Translations under genes and position numbers: made by a program
Notes under the pieces: generated by a model
The model's database searches: none
What the model was told of the DNA's origin: nothing
What the model saw: only the letters and a program-made list of their open reading frames with translations
Part shown: positions 40,960-52,890 of the stretch, in pieces
How positions within the stretch are numbered: the stretch's first letter is position 1
Layout: each line of letters opens with the position of its first letter
Source of the DNA: Bactericera cockerelli
Taxonomy: Eukaryota; Arthropoda; Insecta; Hemiptera; Triozidae
Length of the DNA: 64,000 bases
Assembly: GCA_024516035.1 (NCBI GenBank)
Contig: CM044955.1
Coordinates: 49,211,715-49,275,714, forward strand
Direction: 5' to 3'

Positions 40960-41404
40960 TTCGATCGTCAAAAAAATTGACCACTCCTACGATGCACCAT
41001 TAACCAAACTGACTTCACTGACTGATGGCTTCACTATCCATTCATTGTTAAAGACAAAGTAACAGGATGGTTTCAAAAGGAGATTGAGACAGTTGTGAGT
41101 GGAATAGTTTAATGTTTTTTTATGGTTTAATTGTCCACGGAAATAGGATGTCCGAAAGAGGGCCGATTGTTAATTGTTTAGGGTCTCACAGCAATTAAAA
41201 ATTTGGAATGACATCTGTCCTAAATAGCGCCGTCCATAATATCTGATGTGGATAGTCGGAAACCATGGACGCATTCTAAAAGAAGAATATTGGACTATTT
41301 ATAATATCCGATTGGGACTTCCTAGCACCACATGACGTATTTTAGGGGACGGGGACGACTCCAATTGCGCCTTTTCCATTATCAATAATACGATTTTAAA
41401 AAAA

Positions 41405-41560
41405 AATAAGACGGCGGACTAACTTGTAACCTCGAGTTCGGTGGTTCAAGTCCCGGTTTCATCGTAGATTGAGTAAAAGTGAGTTTCAGTAGTTGTGGTT
41501 TCACAAAAGTAATTAACACAAACAAATATGATAACTTTAACTTTACAGTTTACTTTACGT
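41405..41560 (+). mobile_element. SINE family D
   Basis: GACTAACTTGTAACCTCGAG, GGTGGTTCAAGTCCCGGTTT and the AGTAATTAACACAAACAAAT end. Confidence 0.7.
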
Positions 41561-41588
41561 GCTGAAATCGAAATCCCCTCATGCTATC

Positions 41589-41760
41589 AGTGGCGTAGGA
41601 AGGGGGTGGGGGGGGGGTTGGCGACAAACCCCCCCCCCCCCCAAATTTTCAAGAAACCTCTGCAAAATAATTACGATGGAATATACACCGTAGTCTCTTC
41701 CGTCCTCAACCACCCCCCCCCCCCCTCCCCCCCCCGAAATGTAGTCTAGCTACGCCACTG
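41589..41760. mobile_element. Small DNA-transposon remnant with long G and C runs
   Basis: Ends are inverted copies (CAGTGGCGTAG and CTACGCCACTG). The inside has runs of about ten G and up to 16 C. The ends resemble hAT-like invertebrate elements. Confidence 0.5.
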
Positions 41761-42403
41761 GCTGGTATTTCTCTTATATCTAGATTTCTCTTAAAAAGAG
41801 GTTATATTCTCTTATTCTCTTACAGAGAAGTAAAATGGACCTGGAAATTGTTCTCTTATCGAGGTCTCTCTAGGATCCAGTTTCAACAGAATTAAAATAA
41901 CATGGTTTTACATATAATTATACTCGTATTTACAAGAGTATTGTACATGTTTATATCTTTCCTCACTCGGTAAAGCACCCAATAAAGTACGACTGATGGC
42001 CATTTAAATTGCCTCCTAATTACACAAAGAAACGTAAATTTACATATTCTTAATAAATCTACTTTTCTAATGTAGGTATTCTCAAAATAATAATAATTAT
42101 GTATTACCTATTTACTAGGTACTTATAGGACCAAACCACCTTGACCTATCACTACAATGTCCAAGACCTTGGACTATTCTCTAGAGTTATACTCTTGGAC
42201 GTTTAAGCACCTACCTATTTTTCTAACGCCCATACTTTCTACAGGTCGTTTTGGACCGTTAACTGGATATGAATAATAGTCAAGGTCTAGGTTATTTTAT
42301 AAACCGAGTCGGAACAAAATTGAACAAAGAGTCTCCTACTATCTGTTTTAAGAAAAATCTTAATGAGAAGGCTTTTATTCTGATTCCGGTCTTTTGTTGT
42401 CAA

Positions 42404-42505
42404 CCGACCTCAGTAGCGCGGTTCATAAGGTAGCGGATTTATAGGAGGTTGCTGGTTTGAGTCCCGAACTTTTGTTTAATTTAAAAGTTCAGAATTTTAT
42501 CGTGT
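42404..42505 (+). mobile_element. SINE family D, partial
   Basis: CCGACCTCAGTAGCGCGGTT and GGTTGCTGGTTTGAGTCCCG. Confidence 0.6.
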
Positions 42506-42721
42506 AATTGTGACTCTTTCTTTGTATAAGGCGTTCTTCACACCTCGACCAAGGTGTTTGATTTGATGTTGAAATATTCACGAGGAAGTTATTTGTCTAT
42601 TAGTGACAGTACTATTTATTTGTAATAAATGTTTGTATTAGTTATAAATGTTATAATATAATCTTACGGATTAAAAATTAAATAATACCTATTTGTTTGA
42701 TGGCAGTGATTTATGGTTTGA

Positions 42722-42805
42722 TGGCAGAGATTGCCTCAGGCAATAATCACGCCTTCGTCAATGTTTATTCTTGCCACTAAAGAGTTATTATTATCATTTT
42801 TATTA
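42722..42805 (+). mobile_element. LINE 3'-end fragment
   Basis: GGCAGAGATTGCCTCAGGCA and ATAATCACGCCTTCG, then ATT-rich DNA. Confidence 0.5.
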
Positions 42806-42829
42806 TTTATAGATACTTCTAACATTACA

Positions 42830-43900
42830 TCATGTCAGACAAAAATAAATTCATCAAATTTTAATAGGTAGGTGTATATTCAATATTCATTAATCACAGG
42901 TTTGTTCGAGTTATTATGTGCAAATTGTGCAAAATAGAATGATATCGATAACATCATTCATTAGGTTATCAAATTGACCATGCCTTCCGGCTATTATTGA
43001 TTTGAGGGGGAGCAATTAGGTGGTTGTGGGTGCCAGGACTGTTGGTTTAGTTAGATTGGTAGAACCAGTTTGGTTTTACTATCAGCGGTACCATGTTTAC
43101 TATCACTAAGTATAAGTTGTGAAACCACTGTTGCCAAATTTGCTTTTGCCTCGTGTTGACTAAAACTGACTGTTTTTTTCCCCACTGCATTTTTTTTTTT
43201 TTTTCAGATTAACCCAGCATGTTTTAAAACTGCTCAAGAAGGACTGCTGAAGTTCTTTTAGAATCTTCCGGAGTTTTTCAGCCTTTTTTTTAGGTCTTTA
43301 AAGCCAATATTAGTCTTTTTAATACTCTTAAACCATTATTAGGTTGACCAATATCAACTCCAAGTAGTTTTGGAAAAAGGCAAAGTGAAAGAAGAAGGAC
43401 AGCTAAGGTTGAACAAAATCAAAAAGTTTGAGTTTTAAAAAAAAATGTATAAGGTGAGATACGAACCAACGGATCCCCACATTAGACTATAACGCCTAAG
43501 CCAATTCTATCATTGATCCTTGATTGGTACCTACTTGGTACATAAAATTCTTTTAGAACCATTGACTTTTCCAAAATACCTAGGTACCCACTTACTACAT
43601 AATTCTGCACACCTAATATACCGTACCTACCTAATAGGTATACTTGCAACGCCTGTATGCCTCAGGACAGTACCAATTTTACATCTCAACCAATTGCTAC
43701 ATAATTTTGAAATATATGTATGAAGGTATGTATGTACTTATATGACTCCGAGCTCTAATACATGGGCAATCTATTTACTTAAATTAATTGTATGATCTGG
43801 GACATCTGTGGGGCAAGCGATTTTTATGTACTGCCGATTTGCCGCTCAAGGTTGCTTTTTATGGTCCAATTTGTTATAACTGAGATACAGCGATCAGTCA
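42830..43900. other. Gene-free region
   Basis: Holds a family A fragment on the minus strand (GAGATACGAACCAACGGATC at about 43457) and a repeat line GGAAAAAGGCAAAGTGAAAG near 43371 that recurs at 45695 and 52670. No exon supported. Confidence 0.4.
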
Positions 43901-43902
43901 GT

Positions 43903-44022
43903 GAATGAGTGAGCTTGAACTCAGACTGCTAAATTTTTTACCGAACTTGGAACTCGAACCACCGACCTCCAGGTTACGAGTCCGCCGCCTTATGGATCAA
44001 CCTACTGAGCTCGGTTTTGGGA
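43903..44022 (-). mobile_element. SINE family D
   Basis: GGAACTCGAACCACCGACCT and GGATCAACCTACTGAGCTCG reversed. Confidence 0.65.
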
Positions 44023-44099
44023 AAGAAGTAGCCAGTATCACAAAGGGTTGCACCCGAGTTTCATTAACCAGTACTCGGGAGGTCGCCAGTTTGCTCCAT

Positions 44100-44320
44100 T
44101 TTACCTTTTTCTATTATTATTATGAAACAATTTATTAGATTTAAGAAGACATAAAATTATGTATAGTACAATTAATTATTATAACAATTAAAAAATGGAA
44201 ACAAATAAAAGGAAAAATAATAGAAAAATAAATATGAACATACATATGTATGTCCTAACTAAAGGGCGGGGTTATTGCCTGTGCCAATCTCTTCGACCCA
44301 ACCCTTTCCCTATACCCAAA
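44100..44320 (-). mobile_element. LINE 3'-end fragment
   Basis: Reversed family motif: TAAAGGGCGGGGTTATTGCC, TGTGCCAATCTCTTCGACCC. The A/T-rich tail lies at lower coordinates. Confidence 0.6.
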
Positions 44321-44419
44321 CCTGCAAAGGTCCAAGTACCACTTCTTCACTCACGATTATGCAACTGTTCAAGTAACAATTCGCTTCTAGCTGAAATTCA
44401 TTTAAAGAAGAGAAAATAA

Positions 44420-45425
44420 GGACAGGCATCGGAGCCAACTGGTTTCATATACCTGATATTTTCGGGAGCTAACTGGCGTACGGTTATCTGAGAAAATTTC
44501 ATCTTGGGAGAAAACTGGCGTGTGTCCCCAGTAATCAGTGGCACTCAGTAGATTAATAGTGTCAACCCCATGGTGGGCTTGTCCACAGTAAATTTGTGGT
44601 GCCTCTATGAAATATTAAGTACCTTCACAAATTTTCTAGGTATGTATATTTATGTATAATGGTCATGAGGATTTGTGGAACTTCATTATGTTTTCTGAAT
44701 AAAGAAGAATGCTAATTATGTGTTCGAGGACAGTGGTCAGTAGATATAATTTCATTTTACTTTTATTCTTTATGAGATATCATAATAGGTGGTATGGAGT
44801 CTATTAGTGATTCAGATTACTATACCATGTCCATGTGGTATTGTGGCATCCTCTACTCCTTCAGATACCAGGTCAAGGTTATCTAAGCTCTTCATTTAGA
44901 GTATCTAACTGTTTTTTTTTTTTTTTTAGTTTGGCAAGAGAGTAAAGGTGTGTAAGAAGTCCAAAAATGTGCGACCGCAGCGAATGGTCTCATTATGACC
45001 CCCAATTATGGGGTATCACACTGACGACTTTAACTTTTGACTTTGCCACAAGAACACTAGCTCCTCCCTAAAGGGCAATACCTAGTCAAACATCATTCAT
45101 TCTTTGACTAATTCACTCATTTAAGTAAAAGTAATTAAGTACTCATTCACTGAATGATTGCTCAATCTCCTGTGGATGACAATAATGGATTCTGAAATAT
45201 ATCAGTCTACATCATGTAATCCAAAAACGGTCAAAAATACTGTGGAATATCTTGTTAATCTATTTTTTGAAAGAGCGACAACCTTCAATGAGCTTTTAGG
45301 CTCAATTTGGTTGGAATTTTTTCTTACAACAAAGCCTAATGGATTTTCAGATGGTACCTAATTATAATATATTACCGTTATTTGTTATAATATAACAGCT
45401 TTAAAAATGTGCTACAACCAACCTC
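44420..45425. other. Gene-free region
   Basis: A 67-codon plus frame at 45158-45361 has no recognisable motif. Two near-copies of GAGCCAACTGG / GAGCTAACTGGCG lie at 44430-44520. Nothing else recognised. Confidence 0.35.
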
Positions 45426-45429
45426 AACC

Positions 45430-45645
45430 ATAATAATAATAACACTTTTTGGTGGAAGGTAACCACCAGGCGAGGTTAATGCTCGGAGCATTTTCTACTA
45501 CCTAACCCTCAGAGTCTTATTATTATGTGGTCACAAACTCAAATTAATAAGGGAAAAATCATGCACTAGGTAGGATTCGAACCAACGGATCCTTACACTT
45601 AACTACCAGACTAGCGCGTTAACTATTAAACTACCAGTGCACTTT
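45430..45645 (-). mobile_element. SINE family A, full length
   Basis: Reversed copy from TTTTTGGTGGAAGGTAACCA to TTAACTATTAAACTACCAGT and GCACTT. Confidence 0.8.
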
Positions 45646-45956
45646 TTAATCTCAACCATAAGGTTGAACAATGCCGGCCCCAAATAGGTTTGGGAAAAGG
45701 CAAAATGAAAGAAGAAGAATTATAATCAATACAAGGTAAGTACTTACTTCGATGATGTTTCAACATAGGAAAAATAATTCAGCCACAACTAGAACTACCT
45801 ACACACTTTTGCGTGGAAACTATTCATTTGTTTACTCACATTTCGTTTCCTGTCCAATTAGTTTAATTGTTTTGATAAGAGGACATTTTTTTTATCAGAG
45901 GTCCAGAGAGCTGATAAGATCAGTAGACTTCATGAGCCAGACGGAGGATGGTTTTG

Positions 45957-46545
45957 TTCTGGAAAGCATCGGATGACATGATGAAAGAATGACAAGCATT
46001 TGATGACATAATGAAGGAAATCTGGAAAGCATCAGTTGATATGATGAAAGAATTTTGGAAAGCATCAGATGACATGATGAAAGAATTCTGGAAAAGCATC
46101 AGATGACACGATGAAAGAATGACAAGCATTTGATGACATGATGAAGAAATTCTTGAAAGCATCAGATGACATGATGAAAGAATTTGGGAAAGCATCAGAT
46201 GACAATACATGATGAAAGAATGACAAGCATTTGATGACATAATGAAGGAATTCTGGAAAGCATCAGATGATATGATGAAAGAATTCTGGAAAGCATCAGA
46301 TGACATGATGAAAGAATTCTGGAAAGCATCAGATGACATGATGAAGAAATTCTGGAAAGCATCAGATGACATGATGAAAGAATTTTGGAAAGCATCAGAT
46401 GACATGATGAAAGAATTCTGGAAAGCATTAGGTGACAAGATGAAAGAATTTTGGAAAGCATTAGATGGCATAATGAAAGAATTCTGGAAAGCATCAGATG
46501 ACAAGATGAAAGAATTCTGGAAAGTATCAGATGACATGATGAAAG
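45957..46545 (+). repeat. 33-base minisatellite with open reading frames
   Basis: About 17 units of TTCTGGAAAGCATCAGATGA plus CATGATGAAAGAA. The unit length is a multiple of three, so it keeps frames open on both strands; on the plus strand from 46242 it reads KEFWKASDDMM over and over. The first third has indels that break the frame. The sequence right after the array looks like a reversed tRNA-like SINE, so a real protein is doubtful. Confidence 0.85.
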
Positions 46546-46989
46546 AATTGGTTGAAAACCTCCGTCTATTCTTAGAGTCGAACCCGGAACTTCAAATCCA
46601 GTTTGATGGCTTGTGTGCCGAGGTGGTTGCTATAGCTTGTGATATTTAAAATGATAATATTTTATTCTTAGGAGTCTTGGGTGACATCATACCAAAGTGT
46701 TTCGTAATAGCTGACAACTTCAAGTAATACCGGTTAATGAGAAAGAAGGATGCATACATAATAATAATAATACACAGTACACTATATTGATGCATAAGGT
46801 ACCCTTGAATTGTTACTTCACTTCCCTGTCAGGTGCATCCTGGCGAGGTGCAATGCGGTGGTTGAGGTTCGAGTCCAGTTTGGGTATCAAATATCATGCA
46901 GTCTACTCATTCGTGTGGTACTACTGAAGAAGACTTCAAATCAGAAGGTCGGTTTCGAGGCAAATTTTTGTGTTGATAAAAAACAGTGT

Positions 46990-47212
46990 TCAAAGTAAAA
47001 AATAGAAAAATTGTTTTCAATTTTCCCCAAAACGGACCCCATTTGGCCCCTAGTGGCCTATTTCGGCCCAAAAACAATAGGTAAAATTTTAGGACGCCAA
47101 TAAACATGTGTACTAAATTTCAACCATTTTGAACAATCCGGTCGAGAGTTATCGCGGAACAGACAGACAAACAAACAAACAGACAGACAGACAAACGAAA
47201 GGCACTTTTAAA
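46990..47212 (+). mobile_element. Second microsatellite-bearing repeat family
   Basis: CTAAATTTCAACCATTTTGA, GGTCGAGAGTTATCGCGGAA and an (ACAGACAAACAA)n-like tract resemble the 3' half of the HINE-like family in layout but not in sequence. It runs straight into the 31-base minisatellite. Confidence 0.45.
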
Positions 47213-47582
47213 TTTGGATTAGAGAGAGCAGGATACATTTTAATTTTGATTGGTGAGAGCAGCATACATTTTAATTTTGATTGGTGAGAGCAGGATACGT
47301 TTTAATTTTGACTGGTGAGAGCAGGATACATTTTAATTTTGATTGGTGAGAGCAGGATACATTTTAATTTTGATTGATGAGAGCAGGATACATTACAATT
47401 TTGATTCATGAGAGCAAGATCCATTTTAATTTTGATTGGTGAGAGCAGGATACATTTTAATTTTGATTGGTGAGAGCAAGATACATTTTAATTTTGATTG
47501 GTGAGAGCAAGATACATTTTAATTTTGATTGGTGAGAGCAAGATGCATTTTAATTTTGATTGGTGAGAGCATCATACGTTAA
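47213..47582. repeat. Minisatellite, about 31-base unit, about 12 copies
   Basis: Units ATTTTAATTTTGATTGGTGA plus GAGCAGGATAC with small variants (AGATGCATT, AGCATACATT). Same unit as at 36075-36262. Confidence 0.95.
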
Positions 47583-48044
47583 AATATATTAGGTTCTTTC
47601 TGATTTAAAGTTGATTAACCTTGCTGGCTGAAATAAACGAGTGATCCGCAGATTTTAACGGCATATTATGTCGGCCAAACAATATCTAGCAAAAAAATAA
47701 TATCAAGCGTAGTTTTATTCATACGAATGGTTCGAGAATGGGAATACCAAGTGTCAAAAATGGGAAAACCTAGTGGAATAAACATCAATATATATTTTTT
47801 TAATATTTACTGAAAAAAATGCAGGTGCACGTGGAGTCAAACCCCACACTCAAGATCTCAGAGTCCTTTCATCAATCAAGTATCCACCAGGGTCATACCA
47901 AGTCAACTTACCAAATTCATTGACATGAGAGTGACAGGTTTTTAAATAACATAACTTTAGCCATATTAGTTACGATATTAGCCGTACAAGTAACAAAAAT
48001 AATATTTCACTGACGTGAGGACAGTTTATTATTAAATCTTGCCA

Positions 48045-48263
48045 CATTGAACTGGTAGTCATGTGGTTAACGCGCTATTCTGGTAATCTAGGAAGCGTAA
48101 GGATCCGTTGGTTCGAATCCCACCCAGAGCATGAATTTTTCCTCATTAATTTGAGTTTATGACCACATAATAATAAGACTCTGAGGGTTAGGTGGTAGAA
48201 AATGCTTTGAGCATTAACCTCGCCTGGAGGTTACCTTCCAATAAAGAGTATTATTATTATTAT
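48045..48263 (+). mobile_element. SINE family A, full length
   Basis: GGTAGTCATGTGGTTAACGC, GGTTCGAATCCCACCCAGAG, GGGTTAGGTGGTAGAAAATG and (ATT)n. Confidence 0.85.
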
Positions 48264-48264
48264 T

Positions 48265-48345
48265 GAAGTGGTCACCATGGTAGAGTGGGCAGTTTTAGCT
48301 TGCACGTAAGAGACCTGGGTTCGATCCCCGGGTTTATTATGCTCA
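48265..48345 (+). mobile_element. SINE family E head
   Basis: TCACCATGGTAGAGTGGGCA and GACCTGGGTTCGATCCCCGG directly follow the tail of the family A copy. Confidence 0.55.
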
Positions 48346-48349
48346 AGCT

Positions 48350-48480
48350 ACATTCCAGAGGTCGGGGGTTTGAAACCCAGCCGGGACATGATAAGTTATC
48401 CTCCCATTTTACCACATAATAATACGTCTCGGGCTTACTGCTGCAATAATGGGACTTAATATAGTCCTAATTTCTATCTA
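48350..48480 (+). mobile_element. SINE family B, partial
   Basis: CCAGAGGTCGGGGGTTTGAA, CCGGGACATGATAAGTTATC and TACTGCTGCAATAATGGGAC. Confidence 0.65.
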
Positions 48481-49049
48481 TAATTTTGTTAAATAATATC
48501 CTCAAGTCGATTAATCTTGAAGGTAACCACATGAGCTCAGAGCTGCCTTCACTACATTATGACAGCAACAACGCTAACAGTAAATAATTAGCTGTGTGAC
48601 CACCACTTTACGGCTGGACTGGGTAATCTGTGGGTCGAGTGCCGCTTAGTGGCCCGCGGCATAATTTCATTAGAAATTTAGTGTAGTATGGCCGTCACTG
48701 TACGGCAGGACTGGGTAACCTGCATTTGGTTTTTCGTAAACGGTCAGGTGGAGATTCTCATGCCAGGTATAATTATGTGCATGTGGATTTTGCAGATGTG
48801 CAGCCAGTTTCAAGGCTAGAGGATGACGATTCGGGTCTCAGTGACCTGCCATTCCTTCTTTATTGAATTTTTTTACTACTTTCTCATCATCATCATCGTC
48901 ATCATCATTTTAACAACAACATCAATAGTTCTGAATAGCCAAACTACCAAACCAAACAAATGTCTGGCTGGGGGACGTTAAACAGGGAGGCACAGATACC
49001 TATACATACATCACGATGGTCGACCAAAGCTCCTCTCATCTCCATTGAT

Positions 49050-49160
49050 TCTATTTGGTTTTAACGACCTATTTTTGAATTATTTAGGACGGGGATGTTA
49101 CCCTCCATTTGCTGGAAATACTACCATCTACCCAGAATTAAATAACCCAGCCTTATTTTG
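49050..49160 (-). mobile_element. 5S-derived SINE tail, diverged
   Basis: ATGTTACCCTCCATTTGCTG and AACCCAGCCTTATTTTGGCC match the reversed tail loosely. Confidence 0.35.
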
Positions 49161-49329
49161 GCCGGAAACGCCCACGCGCATTTTATTTCGGAGGAAACAG
49201 ATTTTTTTGTGAGAAAATTCTGCCCAAGCCGGAAATCGAACTCAGGATCTCTGGACGACGGGCAGTAGTCACAACCGTTACACGACGGAGGCTGGCGACC
49301 CACCCTAGTATTCTTACGAGGAGGTACGA

Positions 49330-49412
49330 TTAACTTGTCCCGAGTGGATTTCGAGCCCCCGACCTCTGGATTCACAAAGGCTTTACCACTGAGCTACGGG
49401 AGGAACCGAGTT
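49330..49412 (-). mobile_element. SINE family B head
   Basis: AACTTGTCCCGAGTGGATTT and CTTTACCACTGAGCTACGGG reversed. Confidence 0.55.
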
Positions 49413-49534
49413 CCTTCCCATCGACCTTTTTTTTACCGACTTCCTTCCTGGTCATGGTTTTGACCTTACCGACTTGCTTCCCGTTGAGTTCCTCCCCGAT
49501 AACGACTTGCTTCCCGTTTACATGGTCTAAAAGA

Positions 49535-49712
49535 AAAATACAATGTAGGCCATGCCTCGCTTTTATAGTAGGGTTAGGTAAAATACATTGAAGGCCATGC
49601 CTCGCTTTTATAGTAGGGTTAGGTAAAATACATTGAAGGCCATGCCTCGCTTTTATAGTAGGGTTAGGTAAAATACATTGAAGGCCATGCCTTGGGTTTA
49701 TAGTAGGGTTTA
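49535..49712. repeat. Tandem repeat, 45-base unit, four copies
   Basis: Units GGCCATGCCTCGCTTTTATA, GTAGGGTTAGGTAAAATACA and TTGAA. The last unit has CTTGGG in place of CTCGCT. Confidence 0.9.
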
Positions 49713-49964
49713 TAGCTACAGGGACAGACAGACGGTGAAGAGATCGTGTTCCTTCGTTGTTCTCCCGGATGCATCTCGGGTACTATCGTAGTACCATTGT
49801 ACTTGCACTTGCGTTAGAGTAGTCAGTCTTATTAGGATAATAGACATAATAGTACGAAGTATTAGTATTATTATTAGTATGCAGCAGTAGTAGTAGTAGT
49901 ATGAGGATACCAGTAAGTTCTTGAGGTATCCTGCAGCCTGATTACTCAATAGCTTACACCAGAC

Positions 49965-50264
49965 TCACTTTCACAGCAGTACTGACTGAGCAGTTGTTCT
50001 GACAACAGTGACCGGGTTGCTGGATACTGTGTTATCACCGAGCGTCGTTTTTTATCGAACTTATCTTGGTCAGAATCGACGTCACCTGGATCGGATCCAA
50101 TAAAAATCGCACCAAGTCCTTACGAAGGAGGATTTTCGGTAATTTTTCAGCGCGGATGTGAGTGATTTTTAGCTCCATTTTTTAAAGTGTACGGTTCAGA
50201 ATTTTTGGATTTTTTTTTAGTGTTGATTAACTAACCAAGTGATTTTTGTTGTTTTTAAATTCTG
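49965..50264 (+). other. Candidate non-coding first exon
   Basis: A stretch of locally unique, CpG-bearing sequence (GGGTTGCTGGATACTGTG, CCGAGCGTCGTTTTTTATCG) starts near an initiator-like TGACTGAGCAGTTG and ends TTAAATTCTG before GTAAGT. No ORF. It could be the 5' UTR exon of a plus-strand gene, perhaps the one starting at 62431. Speculative. Confidence 0.25.
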
Positions 50265-50315
50265 GTAAGTTGTGTGGTTAGATTTTGTTTCTATTTATTC
50301 CAAGACTTTTTTTAT

Positions 50316-50488
50316 AGTTGTTTGTAAGAGATACCTTCCGGTGTGCTTGTGTTGACCCAGCACCTAAAGTATTGTGTCACTTCTCGCCCATCAGAGGGGA
50401 GGCATACTACGGGATGGGCAGGCTACAACACAGACCAAAAGCGTCTACAGTATATTAGCTCCTGTTTCATGGCTACGAATTAAAAAAA
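50316..50488 (+). mobile_element. SINE family F, left part
   Basis: GTTGTTTGTAAGAGATACCT and GTGTTGACCCAGCACCTAAA up to GGCTACGAATTAAAAAAA. It is interrupted by a HINE-like element and resumes at 51171 with GCCTGTGAAA. Confidence 0.7.
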
Positions 50489-50974
50489 TCTGGTGTAAAA
50501 CATCACACGACTTTCCTTATCCCCCAAAAAAGAGTCGAATTCCGCCACTGGTGACTCAACGGTAACAGATAACTAAAAACCAATGCCAAATTCGTAATCA
50601 GCACTTCAAAATCATTGAATTTGATATGTCACAACCCCTATGTAGGATGAATAATAAAAAAGTAAGTTAGTCAAAGCGGGTCCCCCCCAAATACCGGTAA
50701 ATTGGGGCCGAGTTCCAAAAAGTTCAAGATATCAAAAAAATGATCAGAATAGACCCCTATTATTTTTTTAATCTAAGAAAATGTTGTTCTCTAAAAAATT
50801 TTGTATCTTTAACCAATTTAAAGAAGCGGCGCTTGCGGCTAGCATTTGCGGCCCTGTGGCCGCAGAATGCGGCCGATTTCAACCAAAAGTTTCGTGGTTC
50901 GTCTGGTGTATAAAATTAATTTGTGTACCAAATTTCAAGTTTCTAGCTTTTACCGTTCTTGAGATATCCTGTTT

Positions 50975-51036
<62 letters not shown>

Positions 51037-51170
51037 GCACGGACCAATGGCTGAAAACAACTTTTTTGGTATCCTGAGGCCATGATTCGTCCAGAAATGT
51101 GAAAAACTGGGTAGGTCAAATTTTCGACGAATACAATACTTTCCTTATTATAAGATAAGGAAAGTAAAAA
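50489..51170 (+). mobile_element. HINE-like element, copy 3
   Basis: TCTGGTGTAAAACATCACAC start. A (GACA)n tract of about 14 units lies at 50976-51034, and the 3' hairpin reads TTCCTTATTATAAGATAAGG. Inserted into the A tract of the family F SINE. Confidence 0.7.
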
Positions 51171-51557
51171 GCCTGTGAAACAGTCATTTTTTTAAAAGTC
51201 CTATAGGTATCTGGTATGGCTAGTATACCTAGGCCCTAGACCTTATTTCAGAAAGTATAGGTACTCTCATTCTCAAAATCCCCAAATTAATACCCTGAAT
51301 AACTATTAACTGTCAAACTACATTGAAAGAACCCAATCGGAGTGTTTTGTTTAACCGTTGCACAGGATATTTATAGGGATTATGAGAGTGAGTAAGCTTT
51401 CTGAAACCTGGACGTACAGTAGCTACCTATATCATCTTGATGGCCCAGTAGGTAGGTACCCATTCCTATTATTTGATGAAACAGCTCATTTAGCTCTTAA
51501 AACGGCCCATACATTTTCAATGAAGGTACAGACGAATTTGGGTATAAGAGAAAAAAA

Positions 51558-52205
51558 TCTGGTGTAAACATCACACGACTTTCCTTATCCCCCAAAAAGG
51601 ACTCGAATTCCGCCACTGGTGACTCAACAGTAACAGATAACTAAAAATAAATGCCGAATTCGTAATCAGCACTTCAAAATGATTGAATTTGATATGTCAC
51701 AACCCCCAACTAGGATGAATAATAAAAAAGTTAGTCAAAGCAGGTACCTCCAAAATACCGGTAAATTTAAGCCGAGGTCCAAAAAGTTCAAGATATCAAA
51801 AAAATGATCAGAATAGATCCCTATTATTTTTGCATTCTAAGAAAATGTTGTTCTACAACTTTTTTGTATCTTTAACCAATTCAAAGAAGCGGCGCTTGCG
51901 GCTAATATTTGCGGCCCTGCGGCCACAGAATGCGGCCGATTTCAACCAAAAGTTTCGTGGTTCGTCTGGTGTATAAAATTAATTTCCATACCAAATTTCA
52001 AGTCTCTATCCCTTACCGTTCTCGAGATATCCTGTTCACACACAGACACACACACACACAGACAGACGCACGGACCAATGGCTGAAAACAACTTTTTTGG
52101 TATCCTAAGGCTATGATTCGTCCAGAAATGTGAAAACCTGGGTAGGTCAAATTTTCGACGAATACCTACAATACTTTCCTTATTATAGGATAAGGAAAAT
52201 AAAAA
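51558..52205 (+). mobile_element. HINE-like element, copy 4
   Basis: Same start and 3' hairpin. The microsatellite is mostly CA, with one GACAGAC. Flanks: TATAAGAGAAAAAA on the left, TTCCGGTCCCTTCAGTTC on the right. Confidence 0.7.
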
Positions 52206-52299
52206 TTCCGGTCCCTTCAGTTCTTTTATATCCAGATTAGAATGTAAAATTCCCAAGTGGTCTTGAAGAATATTGTGATAATTATTACTTGGTCCACAT

Positions 52300-52443
52300 A
52301 ACCATCCTCAGTAACTTGATCGATGAGGTGGTAGATGGTGGTTCAAGTCCCGGTTTCAGTGAAGATTTAGTAGGGCGAGTTTGAGAAGTTGTGATATCAC
52401 GAAAGTGATTAACACAAATATGATAACTTGAACTTTACTTGCT
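52300..52443 (+). mobile_element. SINE family D
   Basis: GTAACTTGATCGATGAGGTG, GGTGGTTCAAGTCCCGGTTT and TTGTGATATCACGAAAGTGA. Confidence 0.75.
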
Positions 52444-52659
52444 CCATATTTCTATCGCCCGCTTATTAGGACTAAGAAACCCCTGTATCCCATGCTAGCT
52501 GGAGCACTAGGCCAGCACCTTTACCACTCGACCACTACTACATGGCGTGGTTTAGTTTAAGGTGACCAAACTGACAAGTCACGAAGTGGAACACATTTAT
52601 AGTCCTTTTCTTTTACCCTTTCATTAAAGTATTAGGTATCAACTTATATCTCCTATTTT

Positions 52660-52890
52660 CACTTTGCCTTTTCCCAAACCTACTTGGGGTCGGCATTGTT
52701 CAACCTCATGGTTCAGGTTGTATGGTTGTGGCAATTTTTTTACGTCTGGACGCCCTTCGTAAAGCAAACGATTCTATTTGATGAAACGTCCTGATTAGGA
52801 CGAGGGTTTTACCCTCAATTCGATCAGAATCGTACCAGCTGTCCACATCAACCTCACCCAGCCTGAGTAGGTTATCCTATCCAGGCTGGC
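52660..52890 (-). repeat. Dispersed repeat plus diverged 5S-SINE tail
   Basis: CTTTGCCTTTTCCCAAACCT and GGGGTCGGCATTGTTCAACC form a repeat also seen near 45655-45710 on the other strand. Beyond 52800 AACCTCACCCAGCCTGAGTA resembles the reversed 5S-SINE tail. Confidence 0.45.

Noticed and set aside
45158..45361. 67-residue plus-strand frame
   Set aside because: No motif, signal peptide or neighbour supports it.
46242..46649. 135-residue protein from the 33-base repeats
   Set aside because: The frame depends on the minisatellite and ends in a reversed tRNA-like SINE; no start context or homologue.
49535..49712. CRISPR-like regular repeats
   Set aside because: The four units are directly adjacent with no spacers, and the genome is eukaryotic.
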